Source: Dryas octopetala
Taxonomy: Eukaryota > Streptophyta > Magnoliopsida > Rosales > Rosaceae
DNA: 64,000 bases
Direction: 5' to 3'
Assembly (NCBI GenBank): GCA_963921425.1
Contig: OY992837.1
Location: 15,473,896-15,537,895 of the forward strand
In this document: piece by piece, positions 1-10,688 of the stretch
Layout of the letters: each line of letters begins with the position of its first letter
Position numbering within the stretch: position 1 is the stretch's first letter
The notes under the pieces: model-generated
What the model saw: only the letters and a program-made list of their open reading frames with translations
Database searches by the model: none
Told to the model about the DNA's origin: nothing
Position numbers and translations under genes: made by a program

Positions 1-1490
1 TAACCATTCATTTTTTAATTCCCCACTTAAGGATCATCCATGCAAAAAATTAGCTCAATCGGAGATGTAGAAGTTAGGTAACGGTGGTTGAACTTATGAA
101 CGATTGTAAATTTTGTAATACGAATCGAAGTATGAGATGAATTCCGATTTAGCCGATTTTTTGCAGAGATGATCTTCCAGTATAAACGAATAGAATGAAC
201 GGTTCCGATCGTTGAAATCACATTGTAGTCTTCACAAATTGTTGAATCACCAAAATTTCTACCCAAAAGTTAATATAATTATACTCTTCAAGTGTATTTG
301 TATGTAGAAGATCACTTTTATATTGTGTTTTTAACGATCCGAACCGATCATTCCTTAGTGCCTCACTTAAGGATCATCCATGCAAAAAATTAACTCAATC
401 GGAGATGTAGAAGTTAGGTAACGGTGGTTGAACTTATGAACGATTGTAAATTTTGTAATACGAATCGAAGTATGAGATGAATTCCGATTTAGCCGATTTT
501 TTGCAGGGATGATCTTCCAGTATAAATGAATAGAATGAACGGTTCCGATCGTTGAAATCACATTGTAGTCTTCACAAATTGTTGAATCACCAAAATTTCT
601 ACCCAAAAGTTAATATAATTATACTCTTCAAGTGTATTTGTATGTAGAAGATCACTTTTGTATTGTGTTTTTAACGATCCGAACCGATCATTCCTTAGTG
701 CCTCACTTAAGGATCATCCATGTAAAAAATTAGCTCAATCGGAGATGTAAAAGTTAGGTAACGGTGGTTGAACTTATGAACGATTGTAAATTTTGTAATA
801 CGAATCGAAGTATGAGATGAATTCCGATTTAGCCGATTTTTTGCAGGGATGATCTTCCAGTATAAATGAATAGAATGAACGGTTCCGATCGTTGAAATCA
901 CATTGTAGTCTTCACAAATTGTTGAATCACCAAAATTTCTACCCAAAAGTTAATATAATTATACTCTTCAAGTGTATTTGTATATAGAAGATCACTTTTG
1001 TATTATGTTTTTAACGATCCGAACCGATCATTCCTTAGTGCCTCACTCAAAGATCATCCATGCAAAAAATTAACTCAATTGGAGATGTAGAAGTTAGGTT
1101 TAGCATTTAGGATGTATGAACGATCTTGATTCTTATAATAATAATCGAACGGGTAGATGAACTCCGATTGAGCCGATTTTTTCCAGGGTTGATCTTTGAG
1201 TATGAACATATATGAAGAATGGCTCTGATTGTGATAATCACGTTGTGGTCTTCACAATTATTGAAGCTACAAGGTTTTAACGAAAGAGTTGATATAATTT
1301 TATTCTTCAAATGCAAAAACCACTGATTTATATGTAGAACCTTATATGTCGATTGTATTTTTAACGATCTGAACCGTTCATTTATTAGTTTGTCACTCAA
1401 AGATCATTCCTCTAAAATATTAGGTCAATTGGAGATCTAGAAGTTTGGTATTGGAGCTCGAACGTATGAACGATCATGGTTCATAAAAAA
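1..1490. repeat. 340-bp tandem repeat array
   Basis: Units begin near 22, 362, 702, 1042 and 1392, giving a period of about 340 bp. The first three are nearly identical and the last two clearly diverged. Each unit opens with a block like ACTTAAGGATCATCCATGCA and contains ATTTTTTGCAGGGATGATC in opposite sense, then a GAACGGTTCCGATCGTTGAA block. Short reading frames repeat with the unit and carry no recognisable domain, so I treat them as non-coding. Related copies lie at 9467-10160. The array runs off the left edge of the window. Confidence 0.9.
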
Positions 1491-1624
1491 TTCAACTTTG
1501 GGCGACGAAATGTAGCTTTAAGCGACGAACAATGCGTCACCCAAAGTCTGAAATTATGGCGGGATAAAACGGTGCCTTAATGTCAAGAACTTTGGGCGAC
1601 GAACATGGATTCGTCGCTCAAAGT
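1491..1624. mobile_element. Transposon-like scrap with GGGCGACGAA inverted motifs
   Basis: The motif CTTTGGGCGACGAA and its inverse TTCGTCGCTCAAAG recur within 130 bases up to the gap edge. Subterminal motifs of this kind are known from plant CACTA and MULE elements. The gap cuts it, so neither end nor family can be fixed. Confidence 0.35.
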
Positions 1625-1824
1625 NNNNNNNNNNNNNNNNNNNNNNNNNNNNNNNNNNNNNNNNNNNNNNNNNNNNNNNNNNNNNNNNNNNNNNNNNNNN
1701 NNNNNNNNNNNNNNNNNNNNNNNNNNNNNNNNNNNNNNNNNNNNNNNNNNNNNNNNNNNNNNNNNNNNNNNNNNNNNNNNNNNNNNNNNNNNNNNNNNNN
1801 NNNNNNNNNNNNNNNNNNNNNNNN
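1625..1824. other. Assembly gap (200 N)
   Basis: Exactly 200 undetermined bases, a conventional scaffold gap size. It adjoins repetitive DNA, which probably caused the break. Reading frames crossing it mean nothing. Confidence 0.99.
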
Positions 1825-2139
1825 TTAAGCGGCTAGATATTCGATTTTGTATTTCATCTCCAAACAAAATGGGATTCTGCATACTTAATTAGATTCCGCT
1901 ATAAACGTGGCTCGTATATTTATGTCTATGTCACAAACCTTCAGCTTTCTATTTGTGGTGCCACATTACGTACTATTTCTGTTATACGCACAGATCAAAG
2001 TTTTTTTATATATACACATATACAACATTAATTAATAAGTAGCTCTACTTATTAACATTAATTAAGTGATCGAGCAGGCATGCATATAAATAATATATAT
2101 CTTCCTTTTACATATATATTGCAGGTGAGCAAGGTGACA
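1825..2139 (+). other. Upstream region and leader of the legumain-like gene
   Basis: AT-rich DNA without a convincing reading frame. A TTGCAG followed by GTGAGC just before 2130 could be an intron acceptor in the 5' leader. An in-frame ATG at 2080 exists, but the protein it adds does not resemble the family, so the ATG at 2140 is preferred. Confidence 0.4.
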
Positions 2140-2929
2140 ATGACTGGGTTGGTTTGTGGTAAATATTTAGTATTCCTTGCAATATTCTTGAGTTGGATTG
2201 CGAATGCATCCGATTCGAAGTTAATGCCAGCAGAATTTCCGGAGGATTTCATCATTCATGTTCACACTGATGATGGTCATAGTTCCACTACCACTGTTGA
2301 TCAGCAAAATGGAACAACATGGGCAGTCCGTGTTGCTGGCTCAAGTGGTTATGAGAACTATAGGCATCAGGCACGTATAATCAAAATAATTAATTCATTA
2401 AATATTAATTATTAATTTTTGGTGGTTATGGTTTTTTTTTTTTTAATCATACATCTAACCATTTATATATTTATGTATTTATTTAACCATGAAAATTAAA
2501 CAATTACCTTATATATATATATATATATATATATTCTTATGGGTTCTTAATTCAACTTAAATTTTAGTTTTTTGTAATTTAATTACAATTTATATCTTGA
2601 TCATCCAGCTCCGTAAAGCTCCCATCGGATCTGATAAGAGGCAAAAAGCTAGACAACAAATATTTGGTGTACTTTCTCGTAGGAGGCACATTCTCAACAG
2701 TATGAATCAAATCCGTAAGCTTTTGTTTGGAGATGATAGCTCAAATTACTTGAAGAATATTCGGCCTCAGGGGCAACCTCTTGTAGATGATTGGGACTGC
2801 TTTAAGAAGCTTGTGAGTAATCCTTCTAATTAATATTCACTACATTGACAAGTACTATACTACTATGCATGTTATCAAAATACCAATCATGAGATTTTGG
2901 CGCTCGAGGGGAATCAAAATAATTGAGCA

Positions 2930-2969
<40 letters not shown>

Positions 2970-3271
2970 CCTAACACAATATATATGGCGTCTAGAAATT
3001 TGGTAATAGAGGGGTTACTCCACTTGACTCTCTCTAAGACCGACCTTGAAAATACCAACTACTATACACATACATAATGTATATGTTTAAGCAAATCGAT
3101 CGTTGTTTTAATTTAATTTATTTTCCATACATGCAGGAGAGAACTTACGAGAAATATTGTGGATTTCTTCCGAATTATGGAATGCAATACACCCGAGTTA
3201 TTGCCAACATGTGCAATGCAGGGGTTACCATGGAGCAAATGATTGCAGCATCAGCTCGGACTTGTTCTTAG
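2140..3271 (+). CDS. Truncated legumain (VPE-like): signal peptide plus C-terminal prodomain, no protease core
   Basis: Three exons, 2140-2370, 2609-2812 and 3137-3271, join in phase 0 to give 189 residues. Exon 1 encodes a signal peptide (MTGLVCGKYLVFLAIFLSWI) and the start of the mature peptidase C13 fold, ending WAVRVAGSSGYENYRHQ. Exon 2 resumes at the activation peptide and prodomain (APIGSDKR, KLLFGDDS, GQPLVDDWDCFKKL). Exon 3 carries the family C-terminus with its cysteines (YEKYCG, ANMCNAGV, EQMIAASARTC). Full legumains have about 480-490 residues; the roughly 300 holding the catalytic His and Cys are absent, and introns of only 238 and 324 bp leave no room for them. The surviving exons have no stop or frameshift. 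The first intron would use a GC donor (CAG|GCACGT), a weak but known variant. It may be a decaying pseudogene or a prodomain-only protein; I cannot say which. Confidence 0.75.
2933..2966. repeat. (TA)n microsatellite
   Basis: Uninterrupted AT dinucleotide run in the second intron of the legumain-like gene. A shorter run lies at 2511-2533 in its first intron. Confidence 0.95.
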
Positions 3272-4159
3272 AGTAGTAATAGACTAATAGTTTTTGGTTT
3301 GTAATAAATTATCAATATATATATCACTACAAGAAAAACATTAATAGATATAAGTGAAAAACCGATATCTATTTAAGTTTCTGATCGATATATTGAGTGA
3401 TGATATCTATTCTCCCATCTTAGATATCGGTTTTCCACCGATGTCTATAATATATTAGATATCATATTTGTTTGATAATCTGATATTATATACAACCAAC
3501 GATATCAGATTTAAACATTTTTGATATCTTAAAAACTGAATTCTGATATGTAAGATACTTATTATGTCTTGTTTTTTTTTTTCAAACTGAAATAAATAAT
3601 GTATTCAATATCGTTTTGGTAATGAAAATCTGATATAAAAAAATATATAACATATCGTTTTTGTAATTAAAATCTGATATAAAAAATATATAACATATCA
3701 TTTTGTACTTAAAATCTGATATCAAAATATGCTTTAGATATCAGTTTTTTGTTTTTTAAATGATGTTGAAATTCATTTCTTATCGTTGGTTTTTTACATA
3801 ATCTGATATGTAATCCAAAGTAAGCTTCTGATATGGATAGAAATTGATTGGCATGCATCCGCACAACAATTAGTAAGCTTCTAAAGTAATCCAACTTCAA
3901 TTCTTCCATTCATATAAATTAATCAAACATTCAAACTCAAGAGTAATCAAGTTAACAAAATTAGATTACAAATCCATCTAAAAATATGGATAGCTCTCAT
4001 CAATGCATGTATACTAGGGCTGCCCATCGGTCGGATCGAATCGGTAAATGGCCTTGCCGATTCGATTTTCGAAAATTTCAGTAATCCAATTTTGATGCCG
4101 ATTTCCAAATCGATTTTTTCAGAGCACGAACGATATCTTTGTACTTTAGATTGCACTAA

Positions 4160-5580
4160 GTAAGGAAGTAAAGACACTGCATTAAAGCAGGAGCTACCCC
4201 CTCCCCCTCCGGCTGAGGCAAACGTACCCGAGGGCTCACTCTGCTCTGATTCACCACCGGTGGGAGTCGCTCAGAAGAAAAACTTCATTTCTAGAAGAAA
4301 GGACTGAAAGAGAGTGAGTGCTCCCTTGATAGGAGCCGAACGGTACTTCTGGTGGATGAAGTGAGGAGAGCGGAGCGGAACGGAGAGAGGAGCCGCGAAG
4401 CGAAGGAGACGAGAGCACAGCTTTTGGGGGGCCGGCCGGCAGTGGTTGGCTTCGGCATTTTTCGGATTCTTCGAATTTCGGTATATTTTGGTATTTTCGA
4501 TCCTTAGATATTTGCAGGCCTTCTCCTCATTTCTCTCCCCTTCTTCTGCATCTTCCCAAATACCCACACACAGAGGCACACCAAAACCCAGGATCGAAAC
4601 ACACAGAAACCATGGGGAGGGAGAACAGACAGAGAACATAGAGCATCAAATATTCACATCAGCCTCGGTTCACATAGACTCACAGAGTTTCTAGGGTTTA
4701 ATTTGGGAGTTTTCAACTCGATCAAAATTGGACTCATGCATTTACACCAATTGACAGAGCTCAGAGTAAGGAGAAGAATGGGATCGAAATCGCCACAATC
4801 AGTCGTCGGAGTCGCCGGAATCGAGCTGGGGAAGCCGCAGACTTCCCGGCTTCGAAGCGCCATGTGCGGTGGTCGTTGGGGCTGTTGGTGATCACCGAAG
4901 GAAGAAGCATGCCCAGAGGAACGTTGCGGGACTATCCCGACGACGAGAAGTCGCCGGAGTCAGAAAATCCGGCTAAGCGGGGTTTCAGGTCTGGTAGTGT
5001 TCGACTGGGTTTTTGGATGATCAGAATCTAGAGGGAGAGAAGGGAGGAGAAGACGAGCATGAAATGCCCGGCCACGTCGCCAGCCACCGCCGGACGGCGG
5101 CTGATCAAAGAGAGAGGGAAATCGGGAAGGGAGGAGAGAGGAGAGAGAAGAAAGAGAGTTGGGGAATTGCGGCTGGTTTGGGAGAAGAGGAAAGACATTC
5201 TAAAGTTTAGGTTTTTATACTAAAACCCTATTGTATGAAAAGACCAAATTGCCCCTTATAACTTCGAATGTCCCTAATTTCACCATCGTAAGTCTGATTC
5301 GAGTTCCGTTGACGTCTACACGATCGTAGGCTCGAACTCTACCTATCTAGACTATAATTAGATTATAAATCCTAATGAAATTTATTGTTCCTCAATAATT
5401 CACTTATATCCGTAAAATTCAAAATAAACCCTATTAAATACCATATACCCTAAACATAATCAATACCCTATCCTAGATCCTATACATATACCCTATACTA
5501 GTATCTTTATATATACCCTATACCATATCCTAGCTAGTAATGGTGTAGGAACAGCCAATAATAATTTGATTAGTTTTGGG
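4160..5580. other. Interior of hAT element A, left part
   Basis: A GC-rich stretch (4190-5210) with only short frames and no recognisable domain, followed by AT-rich non-coding DNA (5220-5580). The part near 5220-5420 resembles retrotransposon LTR or leader sequence in style, but I find no matching partner in the window. Confidence 0.3.
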
Positions 5581-6226
5581 GTTTGGCCTAGGGATGGACA
5601 CGGGTCGGGTTGGGTCGGGTTTAGGCATAAACCGCAGACTGAACCAATCCCTACGGTTTCCTATTTTCACAACCCAAACCAACCCAATCAAACGATGCAA
5701 ACCAAACCAATCCAAACCAACTGTGATCGGGTTGGTTTGGTCGGGTAGACGGGTTGGGCTTGGCCCATATCAACAAAAAAAATAAAGGACAAATTTGAGG
5801 CCCAAAAGACAAAGAGTAAAAACAATTACAAGTTCATCCTGAAATTCATCCATAAAAACAATTCATACATACTTAAAAGTTCATCCATGATCCAAATTCA
5901 CATTCCAAATAGTCTAATTGTCTAAGTTCCAACTTCCAAATAGTCTAATTTCAACTTAAAACTTAAAAAACATAAATAAATAGCAGTCCAAGCTTAAAAA
6001 AATAACAGTCCAACTGTCCAAGCATAAATAAAACATCAATTGGCAGCAAATAGCAACCCAGCCAGTCAGCATTCAGCAACTCTTTAATCCTCATTTCCTC
6101 ATTCTTCATTCCTTTTTAGTCACTTCAATTGGCAGCAAACTTGGACCAAAACAATTCACAATTCACATCATCAATATCAACAACAAATCATAACATCACA
6201 TCACCAAAATAAAGTCATATATACCT

Positions 6227-8561
6227 CTAATCAACGTCGTCCATATTCAGAACATTGCTTCCCAATTGTGTAACTTGAGAGGTCACTTCTGCATATTTGG
6301 ACAAAGAAAAATAAACATGAGAACTTAAAATAAATAATGAACACACTAAAATCAGCAAAACAAATTCATGAATCATAACTACTAACATGTATACCTGCCT
6401 GTGTTGATTGTGTCCCTCCATGCAAAGTCTCAAAGAAAAGTAAGTCATCAAATGAGGGGGCTGTATACAAGTTTAATGCATCTGCATTAAGCCAATTTTG
6501 GCAACATACAAGAGCCTCCACTGTTTTAGGGTCCAAGGCACTCCTATAAGTATCCACAACACGCCCTCCAGTACTAAACGCGGACTCTGAAGCCACTGAG
6601 GAAGCCTGGACAGCAAACACATCTTTTGCCATATTTGCTAAACCAGGATATTTAGTCCTATTAGCCTTCCACCAAACCAACACATCAAACTTATCATCTT
6701 CCACATTTTCAGCAGGATCACACAAGTACCTATCCACCTCATTCTTGATCTCAACAACATCCTTCTCCTTTCTCATTTGTGAGAATCTTGCAAGCCTCTT
6801 AATCAAGAAGCCAGCTGGTTTTGGATCATTTGCAGGCATCATATTAAAAGATGACCCAACAGATTGTGAAGATTCTTCAACACTTGATCCTACTTCAGAG
6901 TTATAAAGTTCCCACATCCTAAAAAAGAGGTTCTTAATGGTAATTGTGAACTCTTCAACCACATCAGCCCCATATAAATCAGAAATGTTGTAATTTACAT
7001 AATCAAGTTTATATCTTGGATCTAGAACTGTTGCAATAACTAGAATCTGGTTCACACTCTCAACCGACCCCCAATACTTGTCAAATTTCCTCTTCATGTT
7101 GGCTGCCATCTTACTCAAAAGAGGATCCCCACTTGTACTCAATGTATTCAATTCAGATTGAATTGAACACAACTCAGTAAAGGGCCAGTTGGATGTCACA
7201 CACAATGTTCCACTAAATTTCTTGGTACAATCATAGAAAAATTCTAAAAACTTAACAAACACAGCAGAATTATCCCAATCAGCCCCTTGTGGGGGCCCTG
7301 CCCTTTTTCTCCCACCCTCATTTTCCTCAAAGTAGCTCACATAAGCATTGTCATCTTCTTCCAACCACTCAAATGCCTTTCGAAATTTGTTGGCAGCCTC
7401 TAACATTAAATAGGTGGAATTCCACCTTGTAGGCACATCTAAGACTACAAGCCCTTTGTACTCAATCTTTGAATGCTCAATCGCTTCTTTAAATTTTCCC
7501 AATCTCGCGGGGGATGACCTAACATATCTCACAGAATTGCGAATACAAGCAATTGAGTTATGTAGTTCCTTCAACCCCTCAACCACAATCAAGTTAATGA
7601 TGTGGGCACAACACCTAAGATGCAAAAACTCCCCAGCTAGCACACTTTTCCCCCAAGAATTAAGCCTACGCTTCAAATAGTTAACAGCCACATCATTTGA
7701 TGATGCATTATCAACAGTGATAGTAAACACCTTATCTATACCCCAATCAATCAAGCATTTCTCAACAAGTTTCCCAATGGTGTCCCCCCTATGATTGGTG
7801 ATAACACAAAAATTGAGAATTCTTTTGTGCAGATTGAAATCAGAATCAACAAAATGTGCTGTTAATACCATATAGTTAACATTTTGACATGATGTCCATG
7901 TGTCGGTTGTAAGGCTAACTCTTTGGGAATTGGCAGCCAACATACTCTTCAATTTTAGCTTCTCATCTTCATACAAACACACCATATCTCTAGCTATTGT
8001 TCTCCTAGATGGTGGCACAAATTTAGGGCAAGCAATAGCACAAAAATACCTAAAACCATTACCTTCCACAAAGTTAAATGGTAACTCATCAGTTATTATC
8101 ATCCTAACACAAGCTTTCCTACATTGCTCTTTGCTAAACCCTATGGCCTGCAAGTTGGTAACACCTCTATCATTTTTTTCAAAACTTAAGAGCTTTTGTC
8201 TCTTTTCTTCAATTTTTCCAGGAAACTTTGGGCATTGGTTTTTCAAATGGTGTTTCAAAGTGGAGGTACCACATGTCTTAGGATTACATGCATAAGTCTT
8301 CTTACAATAATTACACATGCATCTAGGGTTATTAGGATCACCTCCCTGAATTTTTGTGAAGTGAGACCATACCTCGGATGGGGGTTTGGTAGGCTTCCTT
8401 TTGGTACTTGGTGCTGGAATTTGACTTGGGGTTTCACTTGGAACTTCAATAGCAGCAGTTGTGCCAGCTGATGATTGCACACCAGGACTGGGATTTGAAT
8501 CCATCACTGGAGTTGAACTTGTAGCAGGGGTTGACAGTGGAGATGGTGAGCTAGCCTCCAT
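6227..8561 (-). CDS. hAT transposase, BED zinc finger type (RICESLEEPER/DAYSLEEPER-like)
   Basis: An uninterrupted frame of 731 residues (8561 down to 6366) cuts and pastes the hAT element around it. A BED zinc finger spans about residues 62-110 (Cys83, Cys86, His104/105, Cys110). Candidate catalytic acidic residues are Asp220 in TTDTWTS and Asp284 in TVDNASSND. The hAT dimerisation region near the C-terminus includes WWKANRTKYPGLANMAKDVF and ASESAFSTGGRVVD. A GT donor at 6394 and an AG acceptor before 6288 join in phase to a short second exon ending at 6227, giving a 742-residue product with tail VTSQVTQLGSNVLNMDDVD; both ends are plausible. The start at 8561 is the only ATG that keeps the whole finger with a short Ser/Pro-rich leader. 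No frameshift or stop is seen. Confidence 0.93.
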
Positions 8562-8808
8562 GTTAATCTAGAAAAAACAAAGTTAACAAACCCTAAATGT
8601 TAATCCAGTAAACTAAAATTCGAAAATCAAAAGTTCAAAACCCTAAAACTAAAATCCGAAAATCAAAATTTCAAAACCCTAAAACTAAAATTCGAAAAGC
8701 AAAACTCTAACAGTCAAGCTTGTATACCTTCAATGTTGAAGAAATTGAAGCTGAAGAGTGGAGAATGGAGAAGGTGAGCAGAGATCGAGTGATTCGAGTC
8801 GCAACGGA

Positions 8809-8995
8809 GAGAGCAGAGGCGAGCAAAGACGAGCAGAGGCGAGCAGAAACGAGCAGAGGCAGAGGCGAGCAGAGACGAGCAGAGGCGAGCGCGAGCAGAG
8901 ACGAGCAGAGGCGAGCGCGAGCAGAGACGAGCAGAGGCGAGCGCGAGCAGAAACGAGCAGAGGCGAGCGCGAGCAGAGAGCAGAGGCGAGCACAA
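8809..8995. repeat. Purine-rich tandem repeats upstream of the hAT transposase
   Basis: Irregular repeats of GAGCAGAGGCGAGCGCGAGC type, period about 20-26 bases, lie between the transposase start and the element end. Frames on both strands here are repeat artefacts rich in Glu/Arg or Ser/Ala/Leu. They may act as subterminal transposase-binding sites or part of the leader. Confidence 0.8.
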
Positions 8996-9466
8996 CAGAT
9001 GCTAGCACTGAGCAGATGCGAGCTGAGGCCTGAGGGTAGGCTGGTAGCGACGAAGGCAGAGAGAACTCAGAGAAGAAGAGACTGGAGTGGCGGCTTGAGA
9101 AATGAGAAATCAGAAATGAGATTGAAAAATGAGAGTCAGAGAGAAACCTAACCTGATTTGGGCCTGTGGGCTGTGGCTATGTGAAACCATGGTCTATGTG
9201 GCCTGTGGGCTGTGGCTCATTAGACAGAGATCGGGTCGGGTCGGTTTGGAACGGTTATGTGAAGGTGTCACCCGTAGGCCAACCCATTAGAGATCGGGTT
9301 GGTCGGGTTGAGCACCGACACCCCCAAAAAATGTGTTAAAAACCAACCCAATCCAACCCAATATGGTCGGGTTGGTCGGGTTGGTCGGGTTGGAACGGTT
9401 TTTGTCCACCCCTAGTTTGGCCAGATTGGGGTTTGGCCAGATTGGGGTTTGGGCAATTGGGGGTTT

Positions 9467-10160
9467 ATAAATATACATATATATATATATGAGAACATCT
9501 CTGATCGGAACCGTCTATGTTTTAGGAAATCATTCAAATATTATCTATGCAAAAAATCATCCAAATCGAAAATTGTTTAGCCATTTGATTAGTATTAACA
9601 ATATTGAAATCTAATTGATGAATTGTGTTTGCATGTTTACATAGTTTAGATGAACAAATAATTACTGATTTGACTATTTTTTTGCGATGATAATCCTTAA
9701 GGAGGGACCTAAAAAATGAATGGTTTCGATCATTGAAATACAATGGAGAATGGATTCCACAAAGAATCTCTTTAAGTATTCTTATACTTAATAGTGGGTT
9801 TATAAATATACATACTTACATATATATATATATATATGAGAACATCTTATCTCGAGCATACCATTCAATGATCGGAACCGTCTATGTTTTAGGAAATCAT
9901 TCAAAGATTATCCATGCAAAAAATCATCTAAATCAGAAATTGTTTAGCCATTTGATTAGCAGTAATAATATTTAAAGATATTTGTTTTTTTGGATAGTTT
10001 ATATGAGCAAACAATTACCGATTTGACTAATTTTTTGCAATAATGATCCTTAATGAGGGACTTAAAAAATGAACGGTTTCAATCATTGATATACAATGGA
10101 GAGTGAATCCCACAAAGAATCACTTAAGTATTTTACTTATAAGATAAATTGTGGGTTAAC
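9467..10160. repeat. Two direct repeats related to the 340-bp array at the left edge
   Basis: Copies start near 9467 and 9795. Each opens with GGGTTTATAAATATACAT and a short TA run, then GATCGGAACCGTCTATGTTT, then ATGCAAAAAATCATC, and later TTTTTTGC with ATGATCCTTAA and a GAACGGTTTC-type block. The order and wording of these blocks match the units at 1-1490. They lie inside hAT element A. Confidence 0.8.
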
Positions 10161-10688
10161 ATAATTTTATGTTTTATTATAGTTGTATATAATTTTAAAA
10201 ATTTAGTATTTATGGTATTACTAATATTATATAATAACTTATTAATAAACATATTCATGTATTGAAGTATGACTAATATTTATTGGAATAAACAAACAAA
10301 ACACCTATTAAATATGTTATGATTCACAAAATAGACAACTAAACTAGTCAGCTCAGTTGGTTGAGAAGAGAAGTTTGTTATTTGAAATCTCCTATTCAAT
10401 TACATCTTAGCCAATATCATACTTTTTTTTTGTAATAATTTTCGGTATATTTTTTCAAAATTTTCGATAAAAATCGATTCGGTATATTTTGGCTATGAAT
10501 TTCAGTAATCAATCGGTATACCAACTTTTTTCGGTATTTACCAAAACCAAACCAACTTTTTCAGTATTTTTTTAGTTTCGGATTTTCGATTTTCGGCGAA
10601 GAAAAATCGATTTACCAAACCAACAAATTTCGGTCGGTAATCGACCAGTTCAGTAAATACCAAACCAAAGGACATCCCTAATGTATAC

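Larger units (their letters stand above)
5589..9414 (-). mobile_element. hAT element B, apparently autonomous (8-bp target duplication GTTTGGCC)
   Basis: The 3826-bp element begins TAGGGATGGACACGGG and ends TTTTTGTCCACCCCTA. GTTTGGCC flanks both ends (5581-5588 and 9415-9422), a perfect 8-bp duplication. GGGTTGG/GGTCGGG motifs crowd both subterminal zones, as expected of transposase-binding repeats. The transposase on the minus strand has no internal stop. Intact ends, intact duplication and an open transposase suggest a recent, possibly still mobile copy. Confidence 0.93.
4015..10680. mobile_element. hAT element A (8-bp target duplication ATGTATAC)
   Basis: It begins TAGGGCTGCCCATCGG and ends GGACATCCCTA, imperfect inverted termini of the hAT type. 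ATGTATAC is present on both sides (4007-4014 and 10681-10688), a perfect 8-bp target duplication. Its end regions are rich in TTTCGGTAT and ATTTCAGTAATC motifs (4030-4100, 10440-10650). Its length is mostly due to the second hAT element at 5589-9414. No transposase of its own was found, so it is probably non-autonomous. Confidence 0.88.

Noticed and set aside
1580..1892. Reading frames crossing the N gap
   Set aside because: They consist almost wholly of undetermined residues.
7414..8471. Plus-strand frames opposite the hAT transposase
   Set aside because: Antisense shadows of a clear minus-strand gene.
8714..9151. Long frames on both strands, Glu/Arg-rich or Ser/Ala/Leu-rich
   Set aside because: Translation of the purine-rich tandem repeat in hAT element B; no domain.
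10340..10410. tRNA-like words (GTCAGCTCAGTTGGTTGAGA) suggesting a SINE or tRNA
   Set aside because: Only the A-box part fits; no cloverleaf, and the B-box is poor.
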